Shown one piece after another: positions 26,901 to 35,855 of a DNA stretch of 64,000 nt (within the stretch, counting starts at the first letter, position 1; each line of letters begins with the position of its first letter). Under the pieces are notes generated by a model. The model saw only the letters and a program-made list of their open reading frames with translations, made no database searches and was not told where the DNA came from. The stretch is taken from NCBI RefSeq assembly GCF_900103825.1, contig NZ_FNIF01000021.1, forward strand, positions 1 to 64,000, written 5' to 3'. Source of the DNA: Paenibacillus sp. yr247 (GTDB lineage Bacteria; Bacillota; Bacilli; Paenibacillales; NBRC-103111). The position numbers and the translations under genes were made by a program.

Positions 26901-27146
26901 AGATATTTGTTTCCTTTGCGAGTTTTCGAGGGATCCATCGATTTAAGTGCAGTATAAATAGAAAGAGCATCAAAAGAGGTAGTATCTTTCGGGGTCAAAA
27001 TAAACTTTGGGAAGCAGCTGTTTTATGTACATGTCTGGAACAAAAGCCTGCTCTCAAGTGTCAATAGATCTGAAAGGGTTATTTAGTAAACGATGTTAGG
27101 AATCCGTATCCCTACCTAATTTGGCCGGGAAGGAGGTGAGAACAGC

Positions 27147-28619
27147 ATGTTTGCAAAGCATTCAGGAGCAAAAGGAACGATCTGGTTTGGGAGTTTGTGC
27201 ATCGTATTCGTTCTGGCGTTCATCCAGCAGAATGCGTTTCCCCACATAGCGGAGGCCGCTCTATTGGAGTCGCTGAAGAACTTAACAGGGGACCCAGTCT
27301 ACTCAGCCAAGCAAGCTAGTGAAGACTCTGGGGCTGAGAATTTATTGAAAGCGGTTTCCGGACAAAAAAATTTGACGTCATTGGTATCGGACCTTCCCGT
27401 TTTATCCAACCTTCTGCCTGACAACGGAAAGACGGCTCCACCTTCCACCAATCAGGCAAAAGATTCGCGCGCGTCTTTGCCATCTGTTTCGACTCCGTCT
27501 GCGGAGAAAACTTCCGGACTCGGTCTGCTTCCCGATCTGAAGGTGAAAACGCCTTCCATTTCAGTTCATACGCCTTTGGTTAATGTGGACGTTCCATCAG
27601 CGAAGGTGGAAGTATCCACTGATCGGATAACGTTGGTGTCGGTAAACTTGCCTGCCGCAAAAGTGGACACGCCAATCGTGAAAGTAAAGACGCCTTCGGT
27701 TCAGGCTGAAGTGCCGATCACGAGCCAGTCGAATTTCTCTCTGATCGAGGGAGGAAAGGCTGACGTAGGAAAGAAAGAACCCTTTACTGGAACAGACGAA
27801 GCCCAGAATCTGCCTATCAATAAGAGTGTGAATGAAAGTCCAACCGCAAGACCGTTTCCAGTGAACGGTAACGTATCCGATGCTCCGGTCAAGTTAGCTC
27901 TGGCAGCCGATCAGTGGAAAGACGGCACGGTAAGCAAATTATCTTCGAGTTCCACGACCAGAGCTCCTGATCCTCTCGCGGCCGTGCCGAGGCTGAAGCG
28001 CGGATTATCATTGCCCGTTCCGACGGAATCTAATGCTCTGATCGAGCCACAGAAGGCCGTGAAGAACCAGACAGGAACGTCAGAAGCAACGCCGATTAAT
28101 ACGGATCCCGCGAGTGCTTGGTTTTCTGCACCGTTGACTCTTTATTCAGGAAACGGTTCAAGGGGCGGGAGCGCATCATTTATTACTGGAAGCAGTGCGT
28201 TCTTTGGAAGTCTGGGTTTTCTTTTTCCTGATATTCTTCTGCCTTCGCCTAAAATAAAGAACCAAAACTATGAACACTCCCGGCCTTTTGGTGCGAATCA
28301 ATGGTCGAAGCCGCCACCGGCTCAACCGCCTCGGTATACCTTCTTCTCAATCGTCGTTAAACAAGATGAGAAGGAGTGCATATTATATGAAAAATACAAA
28401 GCCATGGGAAAGATTCCTTTGAAGCGGCAGCGATCAAAGGCGCTGCATGAACAAACTGCGGACAGCCTTTCAGCAATCGATCAGGCCATTTACGAGAAAA
28501 GGCAACAATTAAATAAATACGCTAGAACATATGGTCTTTCAGACCCTAGATGTCTTCATTGTTCGATGGAACTTGATGAATTAATCAATGCTTTCAATAA
28601 GATGAATAAAAATGGTTAA
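27147..28619 (+). CDS. Exported repeat-rich protein with C-terminal Spo0E-like domain
   Basis: The product has 490 residues. A hydrophobic N-terminal helix (about 11-28) is followed by a Ser/Pro/Thr/Lys-rich region. Residues about 132-191 hold degenerate VKVKTPS, VNVDVPSAKV and VKVDTP-type repeats. A second hydrophobic stretch lies at about 340-366 (SSAFFGSLGFLFPDILL). The last 50 residues (IYEKRQQLNKYARTYGLSDP and SMELDELINAF) match the Spo0E-like aspartyl-phosphatase pattern with its S.ELD motif. AAGGAGG precedes the ATG. An internal AAGGAG at 28371 and an out-of-frame ATG at 28387 leave open that two genes were joined by a frameshift. Confidence 0.7.
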   Translation: MFAKHSGAKGTIWFGSLCIVFVLAFIQQNAFPHIAEAALLESLKNLTGDPVYSAKQASEDSGAENLLKAVSGQKNLTSLVSDLPVLSNLLPDNGKTAPPSTNQAKDSRASLPSVSTPSAEKTSGLGLLPDLKVKTPSISVHTPLVNVDVPSAKVEVSTDRITLVSVNLPAAKVDTPIVKVKTPSVQAEVPITSQSNFSLIEGGKADVGKKEPFTGTDEAQNLPINKSVNESPTARPFPVNGNVSDAPVKLALAADQWKDGTVSKLSSSSTTRAPDPLAAVPRLKRGLSLPVPTESNALIEPQKAVKNQTGTSEATPINTDPASAWFSAPLTLYSGNGSRGGSASFITGSSAFFGSLGFLFPDILLPSPKIKNQNYEHSRPFGANQWSKPPPAQPPRYTFFSIVVKQDEKECILYEKYKAMGKIPLKRQRSKALHEQTADSLSAIDQAIYEKRQQLNKYARTYGLSDPRCLHCSMELDELINAFNKMNKNG

Positions 28620-28690
28620 CGACTCTGAAACTCTATTCATGTCAAAAAGGAGCTGCGTGGCAGCTCCTTCGTTGCTTTCAGCAATCAAAA
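28617..28690 (+). repeat. Dispersed repeat, degenerate copy with good hairpin (R8)
   Basis: A weak left arm (TAACGACTCTGAAACTCTATTCA) is followed by AAGGAGCTGcgtggCAGCTCCTT (28647-28669), right after the preceding gene's stop. It probably works as that gene's terminator. Confidence 0.6.
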
Positions 28691-28808
28691 AGGAGGTACT
28701 TAATTATAAAACAATCTGAGAATAAAAATTCTTGGTAACAGAACCAAAGTAATCATTAATGATAGTCGAGGTAATAGTGCGATTTGGGATTAAAGGAACG
28801 TTGCTTAA

Positions 28809-28885
28809 AAAGGATCTCCGGCTGTCGTGCAGTCAGACGATCCTTTTTCTTTGCAGAAGTAACGGACAGTAATACGCAATAAACG
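28809..28885 (+). repeat. Dispersed repeat, hairpin plus right arm (R9)
   Basis: AAAAGGATC...GATCCTTTTT forms the stem. The right arm is GAAGTAACGGACAGTAATACGCAATAA. Confidence 0.65.
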
Positions 28886-29131
28886 TTTGCACAGCCCTAA
28901 ATTGTTCTAGCCAAATCTGTATTCTACATATAATGGTTACGTAGAATGGTCAGTAAAATTAGCAGCGGACATTCTGGAGGAACAACCACTTAGCATATTA
29001 TTCTTTTCATGGAAATAATAACAAGGAAACACAACTAGAGGGTTGCTGAATGACAGTCCTTTGTTCAGCTAACGTAAACGAGTTGAAGAATGTAAAACCT
29101 GGTTATAAAATTGTATGGTAAAAGATTGGGG

Positions 29132-29599
29132 ATGAAAACTATAGCGACATTGCACCTAATGGTTGGTCTCCCATGTAGCGGAAAAACTACTCTAGCTCGG
29201 CAACTTGAACAAAAATATTCGGCTCTTCGCCTCACTCCTGATGAATGGCATACTAGATTATTCGGACAGGTTGTTGATGAAAAGGACCATGGGGATATAC
29301 ACGATAAAGTAGAATCCTTACTTTGGAATGTTGCCGCTCGTGTCTTAGTTCTTGGCGTAGATGTTATTTTAGACTTTGGATTTTGGGTGCGTATACAGCG
29401 AGACGATATGCGTGCTCAAGCGGCGAAATTAGGAGCTGACTTTAAAATCCACTTTTCTGATGCGTCTGAAGAGGTGCTTCTAGCACGTCTCATGGCGAGA
29501 AATGATGAACTTCCTCAGGGGGCATTTTACATTCCCGAAACTATGCTGAAAGAATGGATATTGATTTATGAGCCACCTTCTCAAGAAGAGCTGGGGTAG
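29132..29599 (+). CDS. P-loop kinase (AAA_33/zeta-toxin-like fold)
   Basis: The product has 155 residues. Walker A GLPCSGKTT near the N-terminus, RLTPDEWHTRLFG and ILDFGFWVRIQRD are typical of the small ATP-dependent kinases annotated as AAA_33 or predicted kinases. The substrate is unknown. It ends YEPPSQEELG, slightly earlier than most relatives, just before repeat R10, so the last residues may be lost. I chose the ATG at 29132; a TTG at 29111 has no clear ribosome site. Confidence 0.75.
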   Translation: MKTIATLHLMVGLPCSGKTTLARQLEQKYSALRLTPDEWHTRLFGQVVDEKDHGDIHDKVESLLWNVAARVLVLGVDVILDFGFWVRIQRDDMRAQAAKLGADFKIHFSDASEEVLLARLMARNDELPQGAFYIPETMLKEWILIYEPPSQEELG

Positions 29600-29619
29600 C
29601 AGAACTTGTGCTTCATTGA

Positions 29620-29717
29620 TTGAACTAACGAGAAACGATAGCTCCATAACAGAGATCAAGCAGGCTGCCGGTGATAAACTCGGTGGCTTTCTGTGCTTGT
29701 TATGGGCGAATTGAATA
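29620..29717 (+). repeat. Dispersed repeat, full copy (R10)
   Basis: The left arm TTGAACTAACGAGAAACGAT-AGCTCCATAAC is one of the best preserved. The imperfect GCAGGCTGCCGG hairpin and a degenerate right arm ATGGGCGAATTGAATAC follow. Confidence 0.8.
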
Positions 29718-29902
29718 CTCCTCAAGAGGAACATCTTATGGAAACTACGACAAGGGAGCATATACTAACAGCGCTTTCAAACAATGAATATATATCCTAT
29801 ATGGCAAAATGGGGACTGTATATATAATTGGAGACTTTTTCTTAAAAGAATTTCTATGTTCTCCCTTTGAGCTGACGTCATCACATTTGACGTTTCTTTC
29901 CT

Positions 29903-30292
29903 TTAATGAATTAATTTTAACGCTCGCCTGACTTTTCTTGCGAACACGAGTGGTCGATCAACCGATTCAATATTGATATAAATTAAACGTGGTTGCTCGA
30001 AAAGCCATTCGTTTCGAACAGACGAAACTTTTATTCCTTGATTACGAATGGCCGAAATGAATTTATTAACTTCTTTTTGTAAGAAAGCCCCTCTACCTAA
30101 ACAAAGTGCTCTGCCAGTTCTATTATTTAATGATTCAAAAGAAAAAGAAGACGTTACACTAAATTTTTTCCCCAAAATTGTTGCTCTTATTTGATCTCGA
30201 TTTATTGTCGATACACATTTTCCGCCAGCGAAGCCGGGTTGGCCACCGATAATCTTTGAGAATTGCTCACAAAGCGATCCGTTAGTTGCCAT
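29903..30292 (-). CDS. DUF1259 (LppY/LpqO-like) protein
   Basis: The product has 129 residues. SSVRNEWLFEQPRLIYINIE, then SVDRPLVFARKVRRAL is the DUF1259 signature. The family's role is unknown. GGGGAGGAAAG precedes the ATG on the minus strand. No signal peptide is visible, unlike the lipoprotein members. It is roughly half the size of two-domain relatives, so it may be a single-domain version. Confidence 0.85.
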   Translation of the reverse strand: MATNGSLCEQFSKIIGGQPGFAGGKCVSTINRDQIRATILGKKFSVTSSFSFESLNNRTGRALCLGRGAFLQKEVNKFISAIRNQGIKVSSVRNEWLFEQPRLIYINIESVDRPLVFARKVRRALKLIH

Positions 30293-30763
30293 AGTTCTTT
30301 CCTCCCCTGTTTTCTATATATGGTATGAGCATATGAACAGGGTTGAAACGGATTATCACCTAATACAACGATGAATATGTAAACACAAGCCCCGTAGGAT
30401 TTTACAAATTGCAAAGTGGTCAAACTATAGGACAGAAAATTATTTCAATAGGTAGCGATAGTTTGGTTGAATTAGCTATCGGATGGGATAATATGTAACC
30501 TGTTTGCTGCTAAACTAATCAGTTTGATGAGAGAGTGAGAGAATGGATAGAGTCAAACCTCAGAGGCAATTCATCCATTTTTATGGCAGGAAGCTGGCTC
30601 CTATTATCTGAATTAAATTTTAAGGTTAAAACAGCATTCTTGTTCAGCCAACCCCTTCAGCCAACCCCTATAGTGGATCGTGCGCAATCAAATCATGACA
30701 TGGATCATTTCCACCCAACGGATAACCCCAGCTTGCCAGGCGTGCCGGGGTTGTGGTGTTCGC
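30293..30763. other. Intergenic stretch with small repeats
   Basis: No supported gene. AGCCAACCCCT occurs twice in tandem at about 30,647-30,669. An imperfect AACCCC/GGGGTT hairpin (30,724-30,752) lies just past the stop of the ABC exporter operon. Confidence 0.4.
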
Positions 30764-32614
30764 TTATTCCAGAGCACTTTCGAGATTTTTAAATTGATTG
30801 GAAAACATACGGGAATACGTGCCTTTTTGGCTCATCAACGAGCTGTGGTTGCCTTGCTCGGCGATCTCGCCGCGGTCAATGACCATAATCGTATCCGCAT
30901 CCCGAATCGTATTCAGCCGATGCGCAATGATGAAGCTTGTGCGTCCCTTCATGATGGAGAGAAGGGCTTCCTGAATATGAAGTTCCGTTCGCGTATCAAT
31001 GCTGCTCGTCGCTTCATCCAGAATGAGAATGGAAGGATCTGCCAAAATGACGCGCGCAATCGCAAGCAATTGGCGCTGCCCTTGACTTAAATTCCCGCCG
31101 TTCTCGGAGAGCTGCGTATCGTAATGCTTGGGCAGCCGGCTGATGAAGGCGTCTGCATTCGCGAGCTTAGCCGCTGCAACCAATTCAGCATCCGTCGCAT
31201 CAGGCTTGCCGTACTTGATGTTCTCTTTAATCGTGCCGGAGAACAAATACGTATCCTGCAGCACGATTCCAAAGCTGCGGCGCAGACTGTCGCGGGTATA
31301 GGATTTGATATCCCGTCCGTCAATCAAAATCGTGCCGCTTGTCGCATCATAGAACCGGGTAACCAGATTGACGATCGTCGTCTTGCCTGCGCCTGTGGGT
31401 CCGACGAGCGCGAGGCTGCTGCCTGCCGGCGCCTCAAAGCTGACTTGCTTGATAATCGGCATATCAGGCCGATAACCGAAGGTTACGTCCTGGAAGGTGA
31501 CGTGTCCGATTGGTTTCTGCAGCTCGACAGCTCCAGGTTCATCCTCCACTTCCTCCGCTTCATCCAACACCTCAAAGGCACGCTCTGCCCCTGCTACGCC
31601 AGACTGCAGCACGTTATATGTGTTCGCGATATCATTAAGTGGCCTCACAAATTGGCGCGAATAGCTCAGGAAGCTCGCAATGACGCCGACCGTGATGTGG
31701 CCTTTGACGGCCAGAACGCCACCGACAATCGCAACGGAGGTAAAGCCGATATTATTGATGACGCTAAGGAGCGGCATCAGAAAACCGGACCAGACTTGCG
31801 CCTTCAAGCCAACCTCGTACAATCGACCGTTCACGCTATTGAACTCATCGATAGCTTTCCTCTCGCGATTGAATGCCTTGACAACGAGAAGTCCGGAAAT
31901 TGTTTCCTCAATATGACCATTCAGCTTGCCGAGCTGTGCCTGTTGGTCTTTAAATAGCACGCTGGTACGCTTGGTAATAGTTCTTGCCAGCAAGAACACG
32001 AGCGGAACAGTAATGAGGCTCGCCAGTGTCAGGGTGGGGCTTAGAATCAGCATCATTACTAAGGAACCGACGATGGCAATTGAGCCTGTCATCAGCTGCG
32101 TTGTCGATTGCGAGATCGAGTTGCTCACGTTGTCAATATCGTTCGACAGCCGGCTCATGATATCACCATGCGAGCGTCCGTCGAAAAAAGCAAGCGGCAG
32201 CTTTTGCAGCTTCGCGAACATCGTTTGCCGAAGTCTCTTCACTACGCGCTGTGCAAGCCCGGCCATGACCCAGCTCTGCAGTAAGGTAAGGCCACCATCA
32301 GCGATGTACGTGGAAATCAGAACGATCATCGCCACATCGAGGACGCTATAATCAACCTGGCCTCCCGCCATCGCGTCAACGGCTACACCAATGAGATAAG
32401 GGCCAGCCAGCGTCAAAGCAGAGTCCGCTACAATGAACAGAAAGACGATTGTCAGCCATTTTCGTTCTGTACCTATATAGGACCAGAGACGGCGTAGGGT
32501 GCCTTTGAAATTTTTGGGCTTTACGGCCGAAGCGCGCCCACCCCGAGCAAGTGGTCCCGTAATCATCGGGACGTCAAGGGTTTGTTGACGCGATCCTTCA
32601 TTCGGCTTTGACAT
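30764..32614 (-). CDS. ABC exporter half-transporter, catalytic subunit of a heterodimer
   Basis: The product has 616 residues. Six membrane helices are followed by a nucleotide-binding domain with Walker A GPTGAGKTT, signature LSQGQRQ and Walker B ILDEATSSID, with the catalytic Glu intact. The ATG at 32614 has AAGGAG upstream and overlaps the preceding gene by 17 bases, indicating translational coupling. With the neighbour it forms a heterodimeric multidrug-type exporter (YfiB/YfiC, BmrC/BmrD class). It is GC-rich relative to its flanks. Confidence 0.9.
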   Translation of the reverse strand: MSKPNEGSRQQTLDVPMITGPLARGGRASAVKPKNFKGTLRRLWSYIGTERKWLTIVFLFIVADSALTLAGPYLIGVAVDAMAGGQVDYSVLDVAMIVLISTYIADGGLTLLQSWVMAGLAQRVVKRLRQTMFAKLQKLPLAFFDGRSHGDIMSRLSNDIDNVSNSISQSTTQLMTGSIAIVGSLVMMLILSPTLTLASLITVPLVFLLARTITKRTSVLFKDQQAQLGKLNGHIEETISGLLVVKAFNRERKAIDEFNSVNGRLYEVGLKAQVWSGFLMPLLSVINNIGFTSVAIVGGVLAVKGHITVGVIASFLSYSRQFVRPLNDIANTYNVLQSGVAGAERAFEVLDEAEEVEDEPGAVELQKPIGHVTFQDVTFGYRPDMPIIKQVSFEAPAGSSLALVGPTGAGKTTIVNLVTRFYDATSGTILIDGRDIKSYTRDSLRRSFGIVLQDTYLFSGTIKENIKYGKPDATDAELVAAAKLANADAFISRLPKHYDTQLSENGGNLSQGQRQLLAIARVILADPSILILDEATSSIDTRTELHIQEALLSIMKGRTSFIIAHRLNTIRDADTIMVIDRGEIAEQGNHSSLMSQKGTYSRMFSNQFKNLESALE

Positions 32615-34346
32615 GATGAGGCAGCTCCTTTCCGAATTGGGATTGAAATATTTCCACATAGACGCGGCAGCTCTTCATTAACGTCTCATGGGTGCCGATG
32701 CCGACAATTTCACCATCGTCCATGACAACGATTTTATCCGCATCCATGACGGAGGTAATGCGCTGCGCAATGATCAAACAGGTGACAACAGATGCGAATT
32801 CCTTGAGCGATTTTTTAATTTTCGTCTCAGTCGCAGTGTCCAGTGCGCTTGTACAATCATCGAGAATCAGAATGTCCGGCTTCCGAACGAGTGCACTGGC
32901 GATCGACAGTCGCTGCTTCTGACCGCCGGACAAGTTCACGCCCCGCTGACCAAGCCTGGTTTCATAGCCTTCGGGGAACGCAGCAATGAAACTATGCGCT
33001 TCTGCCATGTTCGCGGCGTGCACAATTTCATCGTGCGTTGCTTGCTCATGGCCCCAACGTAAATTCTCTTCAATCGTGCCGCTGAATAGAATCGTTTTCT
33101 GCGGCACGATGGCAATGCGATCTCGCAGCTTGACAGGGTCCAACTGACGGATGTCCACACCATCCACGCTGATCGAGCCGGAGCTCGAATCATAGAAACG
33201 GGGGACGAGACTCACGAGGCTGCTTTTACCGGAGCCGGTGGAACCGATAATGCCTATCGTTTCACCGGGAAGGCACGTCAAGTTGATATTTTTTAGCACA
33301 GGTTCTCCTGCAGCCCCTTTATAGGCAAACGAAACGTGCACAAATTCAATTCGGCCTCCCGGACGATGAGCAGGCAGTGTAGCAGCGTCCTCCCACGTCA
33401 TCTCATTCACCTGACTGAAAACTTCACCTATCCGATTGGCGGATGCTTTAGCTCGAACGAACATGTTGAACACCATTGAAATGGTCATCAATGCAAACAA
33501 AATTTGAGTCATGTAGTTGACGAATGCGACGATATGCCCGACTTGCATCTGATGGTGATTAACCCGCCAGGCGCCAAGCCAAAGCACTGCTACAATTCCG
33601 AAATTGACGGTCAACAGGATAGAGGGGTTAAAGATAGCCAGCAGCCTCGTCACCTGAATCGATTTGTTCTGGTAATCTGTATTGGCCATCTGGAACTTAC
33701 CCGCTTCGTGGTCGAAGCGATTGAACGCTTTGACGACACGAACGCCGGACAAATATTCCCGCATGACTCGATTGACGCCGTCCAGCGCCTTCTGCACGCC
33801 CACGAACCGGGCAAAACCCACTTTCAAGTTCAATGCCACGAGTATGCCGACGATCGGGACCACGATGAGAAGCACGACAGCCAAATGCGGATTGAGCCGC
33901 ACAGCCATAATCAGACTCCCGATACAGAGGAGTGGCGCTTTTACAAAAATGCGCATAAGACCATTTACAAAATTTTGCACCTGTGTCACATCATTCGTTA
34001 AACGCGTAATTAACGATGCGCGTTCGAATCGCTCGATATTCGTGAACGAGAGCGATTGGATTTTTTCAAATAAATCCCCTCTAAGCTCCGTGCCGAATTT
34101 CTGCGAAACACGGCTGGCCACAATATTTCGAAGCGATGCTGCGACAGCCCCGAACGCGGTGATGATCAGCATCACGCCGCCCATGCGAAACACATAATCA
34201 AGCCGTTTTTCCGCAACGCCTACGTCCAAAATGTGGGACATGATCGTCGGTTGAAGCAAATCCGCAAGCGCTTCCAACGTGACGAAAAAGACAGCAACCA
34301 GAAATAGCTTCCAGTGCTTGCCGACATACTTCTTCATAAAACCCAT
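32598..34346 (-). CDS. ABC exporter half-transporter with degenerate Walker B
   Basis: The product has 582 residues. Six membrane helices are followed by a nucleotide-binding domain with Walker A GSTGSGKSS, signature LSGGQKQR, and LILDDCTSALD, in which the catalytic Glu after Walker B is Asp. That substitution is the mark of the non-consensus site in heterodimeric exporters. I chose the ATG at 34346 (MGFMKKYVGK) because GAGGAG lies eight bases upstream; the longer frame lacks a site. First gene of the pair. Confidence 0.9.
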   Translation of the reverse strand: MGFMKKYVGKHWKLFLVAVFFVTLEALADLLQPTIMSHILDVGVAEKRLDYVFRMGGVMLIITAFGAVAASLRNIVASRVSQKFGTELRGDLFEKIQSLSFTNIERFERASLITRLTNDVTQVQNFVNGLMRIFVKAPLLCIGSLIMAVRLNPHLAVVLLIVVPIVGILVALNLKVGFARFVGVQKALDGVNRVMREYLSGVRVVKAFNRFDHEAGKFQMANTDYQNKSIQVTRLLAIFNPSILLTVNFGIVAVLWLGAWRVNHHQMQVGHIVAFVNYMTQILFALMTISMVFNMFVRAKASANRIGEVFSQVNEMTWEDAATLPAHRPGGRIEFVHVSFAYKGAAGEPVLKNINLTCLPGETIGIIGSTGSGKSSLVSLVPRFYDSSSGSISVDGVDIRQLDPVKLRDRIAIVPQKTILFSGTIEENLRWGHEQATHDEIVHAANMAEAHSFIAAFPEGYETRLGQRGVNLSGGQKQRLSIASALVRKPDILILDDCTSALDTATETKIKKSLKEFASVVTCLIIAQRITSVMDADKIVVMDDGEIVGIGTHETLMKSCRVYVEIFQSQFGKELPHHVKAE

Positions 34347-34471
34347 CGTGCACACTCCTCTTTCCGTGGTCAACCTCTCACTTGAACGATACTCCCATTT
34401 TGGCAAATTGTCATCCTTTGATAGCAATAATTTTATAACCGATGGACTTAGCAATTTAGCGACGGAATCAT

Positions 34472-34558
34472 CCTACGGAAAACGAGAGCACATTAACAAC
34501 TACAGTCTGCCGGCATAATTGGCAGCCTGTTGAAGTAACGGGCAGGATAGTTCAATTA
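34472..34558 (+). repeat. Dispersed repeat, full copy (R11)
   Basis: Left arm CCTACGGAAAACGAGAGCAC, hairpin TCTGCCGGCATAATTGGCAGCC, and an excellent right arm GTAACGGGCAGGATAGTTCA plus ATTAT. Confidence 0.8.
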
Positions 34559-34656
34559 TAAGTATTTTTTACAACCTAATATCGTGGTGTTTCAGGTAGA
34601 CTGAGGATATTAAAGGGGATGTTGAAGATACAACTTTCCCGTAAAGAGGATGATTA

Positions 34657-35463
34657 ATGAATTTTAGTGACATTAATGGAAGTGCCATTTATTCACTTAT
34701 TGTAAGCAAGCTTAGAGGTGCCGGTTGTGTATTCGCAGAAGATGAGGCTTTATTACTTATTTCCTCAGCTCAGACAACTACTGACCTCGCCATCTTAGTT
34801 GATCGGCGAACTACTGGTTTTCCACTCGAACACATCCTCGGATGGGTAGAGTTCTGCGGCCTGCGGATAGAGTTAGATCAAGGAGTCTTTGTACCCCGAC
34901 ACCGTACCGAATTTCTTGTCCAACAGGCTGCCACTCTCACTCAGCCAGGAGCTGTAGTGGTTGACCTGTGTTGTGGCTCTGGCGCTGTGGGAGCTGCATT
35001 AGTCGCAATGTTGGAGCGAATTGAATTGTACTCAGTCGATATTGACCCTGTCGCAGTACGATGTGCCCGTCGTAATATCAATTCAGCTGGTGGTCAGGTG
35101 TATGAAGGCGATCTTTACGATCCGCTCCCCACTCTACTTCACGGTCGTGTCCACGTTATCGTTGCCAATGCCCCCTACGTACCTACTGAGGCAATGAAGT
35201 TGCTCCCATTGGAAGCCCGTATCCATGAGGCACGGGTAGCGCTCGACGGCGGTTCAGATGGATTAAACGTCCAACGAAGAATAGTAGCTGCAGTGTCTCT
35301 CTGGCTGGTAGAGAGTGGATACCTTTTGGTCGAAACTAGCGAGGCCCAGGCGCCGATGACCGCAAAGATATTTGCTCAATACGGATTGCTCCCGAAATTG
35401 ACTAGATCCGACGAAAAGGACGCTACAGTTGTCATTGGAACAAAGACAGCCCTAGTAAACTAG
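34657..35463 (+). CDS. PrmC-related N5-glutamine methyltransferase-like protein
   Basis: The product has 268 residues. The S-adenosylmethionine site is DLCCGSGAVG (about 103-112). The usual catalytic NPPY of release-factor methyltransferases is NAPY here (about 171-174, VANAPYVP), as in the PrmC-related group of unknown substrate. EFCGLRIELDQGVFVPRHRTE is the family's N-terminal substrate block. A GAGGATG site precedes the ATG. It is not next to prfA, which supports a specialised target rather than release factor. Confidence 0.85.
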   Translation: MNFSDINGSAIYSLIVSKLRGAGCVFAEDEALLLISSAQTTTDLAILVDRRTTGFPLEHILGWVEFCGLRIELDQGVFVPRHRTEFLVQQAATLTQPGAVVVDLCCGSGAVGAALVAMLERIELYSVDIDPVAVRCARRNINSAGGQVYEGDLYDPLPTLLHGRVHVIVANAPYVPTEAMKLLPLEARIHEARVALDGGSDGLNVQRRIVAAVSLWLVESGYLLVETSEAQAPMTAKIFAQYGLLPKLTRSDEKDATVVIGTKTALVN

Positions 35464-35485
35464 TGGGTAATGATGAAAGTTTCTT

Positions 35486-35520
35486 AACTAACGGACAAGA
35501 ACTAAGTTTATGCAGGATAA
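35486..35520 (+). repeat. Dispersed repeat, partial copy (R12)
   Basis: AACTAACGGACAAGAACTAAG followed by GCAGGATAA: left-arm core plus the end of a right arm. Confidence 0.45.
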
Positions 35521-35855
35521 TGTAATTATTAATAAGCAGTGGGGTTAATAAAAATAATCTTTTAGCTAGGCCTTAGAACTACGCTTTTTGTGTTCTAATA
35601 ATATTTCTACCCCGTATTGTCATAGGCAGTGGACTAAAATCCTGCAACTCGAAGACCGACTAAAAATCGGTTACCGATAAATGCAACAAAAATGAAATAA
35701 GAACGTTTTTGTCCTGCCGATTTCCGACTCTTTGCTGAAGCCATGACCGGGACATTAAGGTATAATAAAACTATGGAAAAGAACGCAGATGGTTCTGACC
35801 GGATATGATTGTTGTAGTTTGGAGTGCAGCTTGAAAAAATAAGGAGGCTGTATCG
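35521..35855. other. Leader of the Rieske gene
   Basis: It contains a small ACCGA/TCGGT hairpin (35,655-35,671) and a TATAAT at about 35,760 as a possible -10 element with no clear -35. No gene is seen. Confidence 0.35.

Noticed and set aside
30535..30792. 85-codon plus-strand frame upstream of the ABC exporter end
   Set aside because: No recognisable sequence. It contains short tandem repeats and runs into the 3' end of the exporter gene.
31124..31957. 277-codon plus-strand frame
   Set aside because: A shadow of the ABC exporter gene on the other strand, whose motifs are unambiguous.
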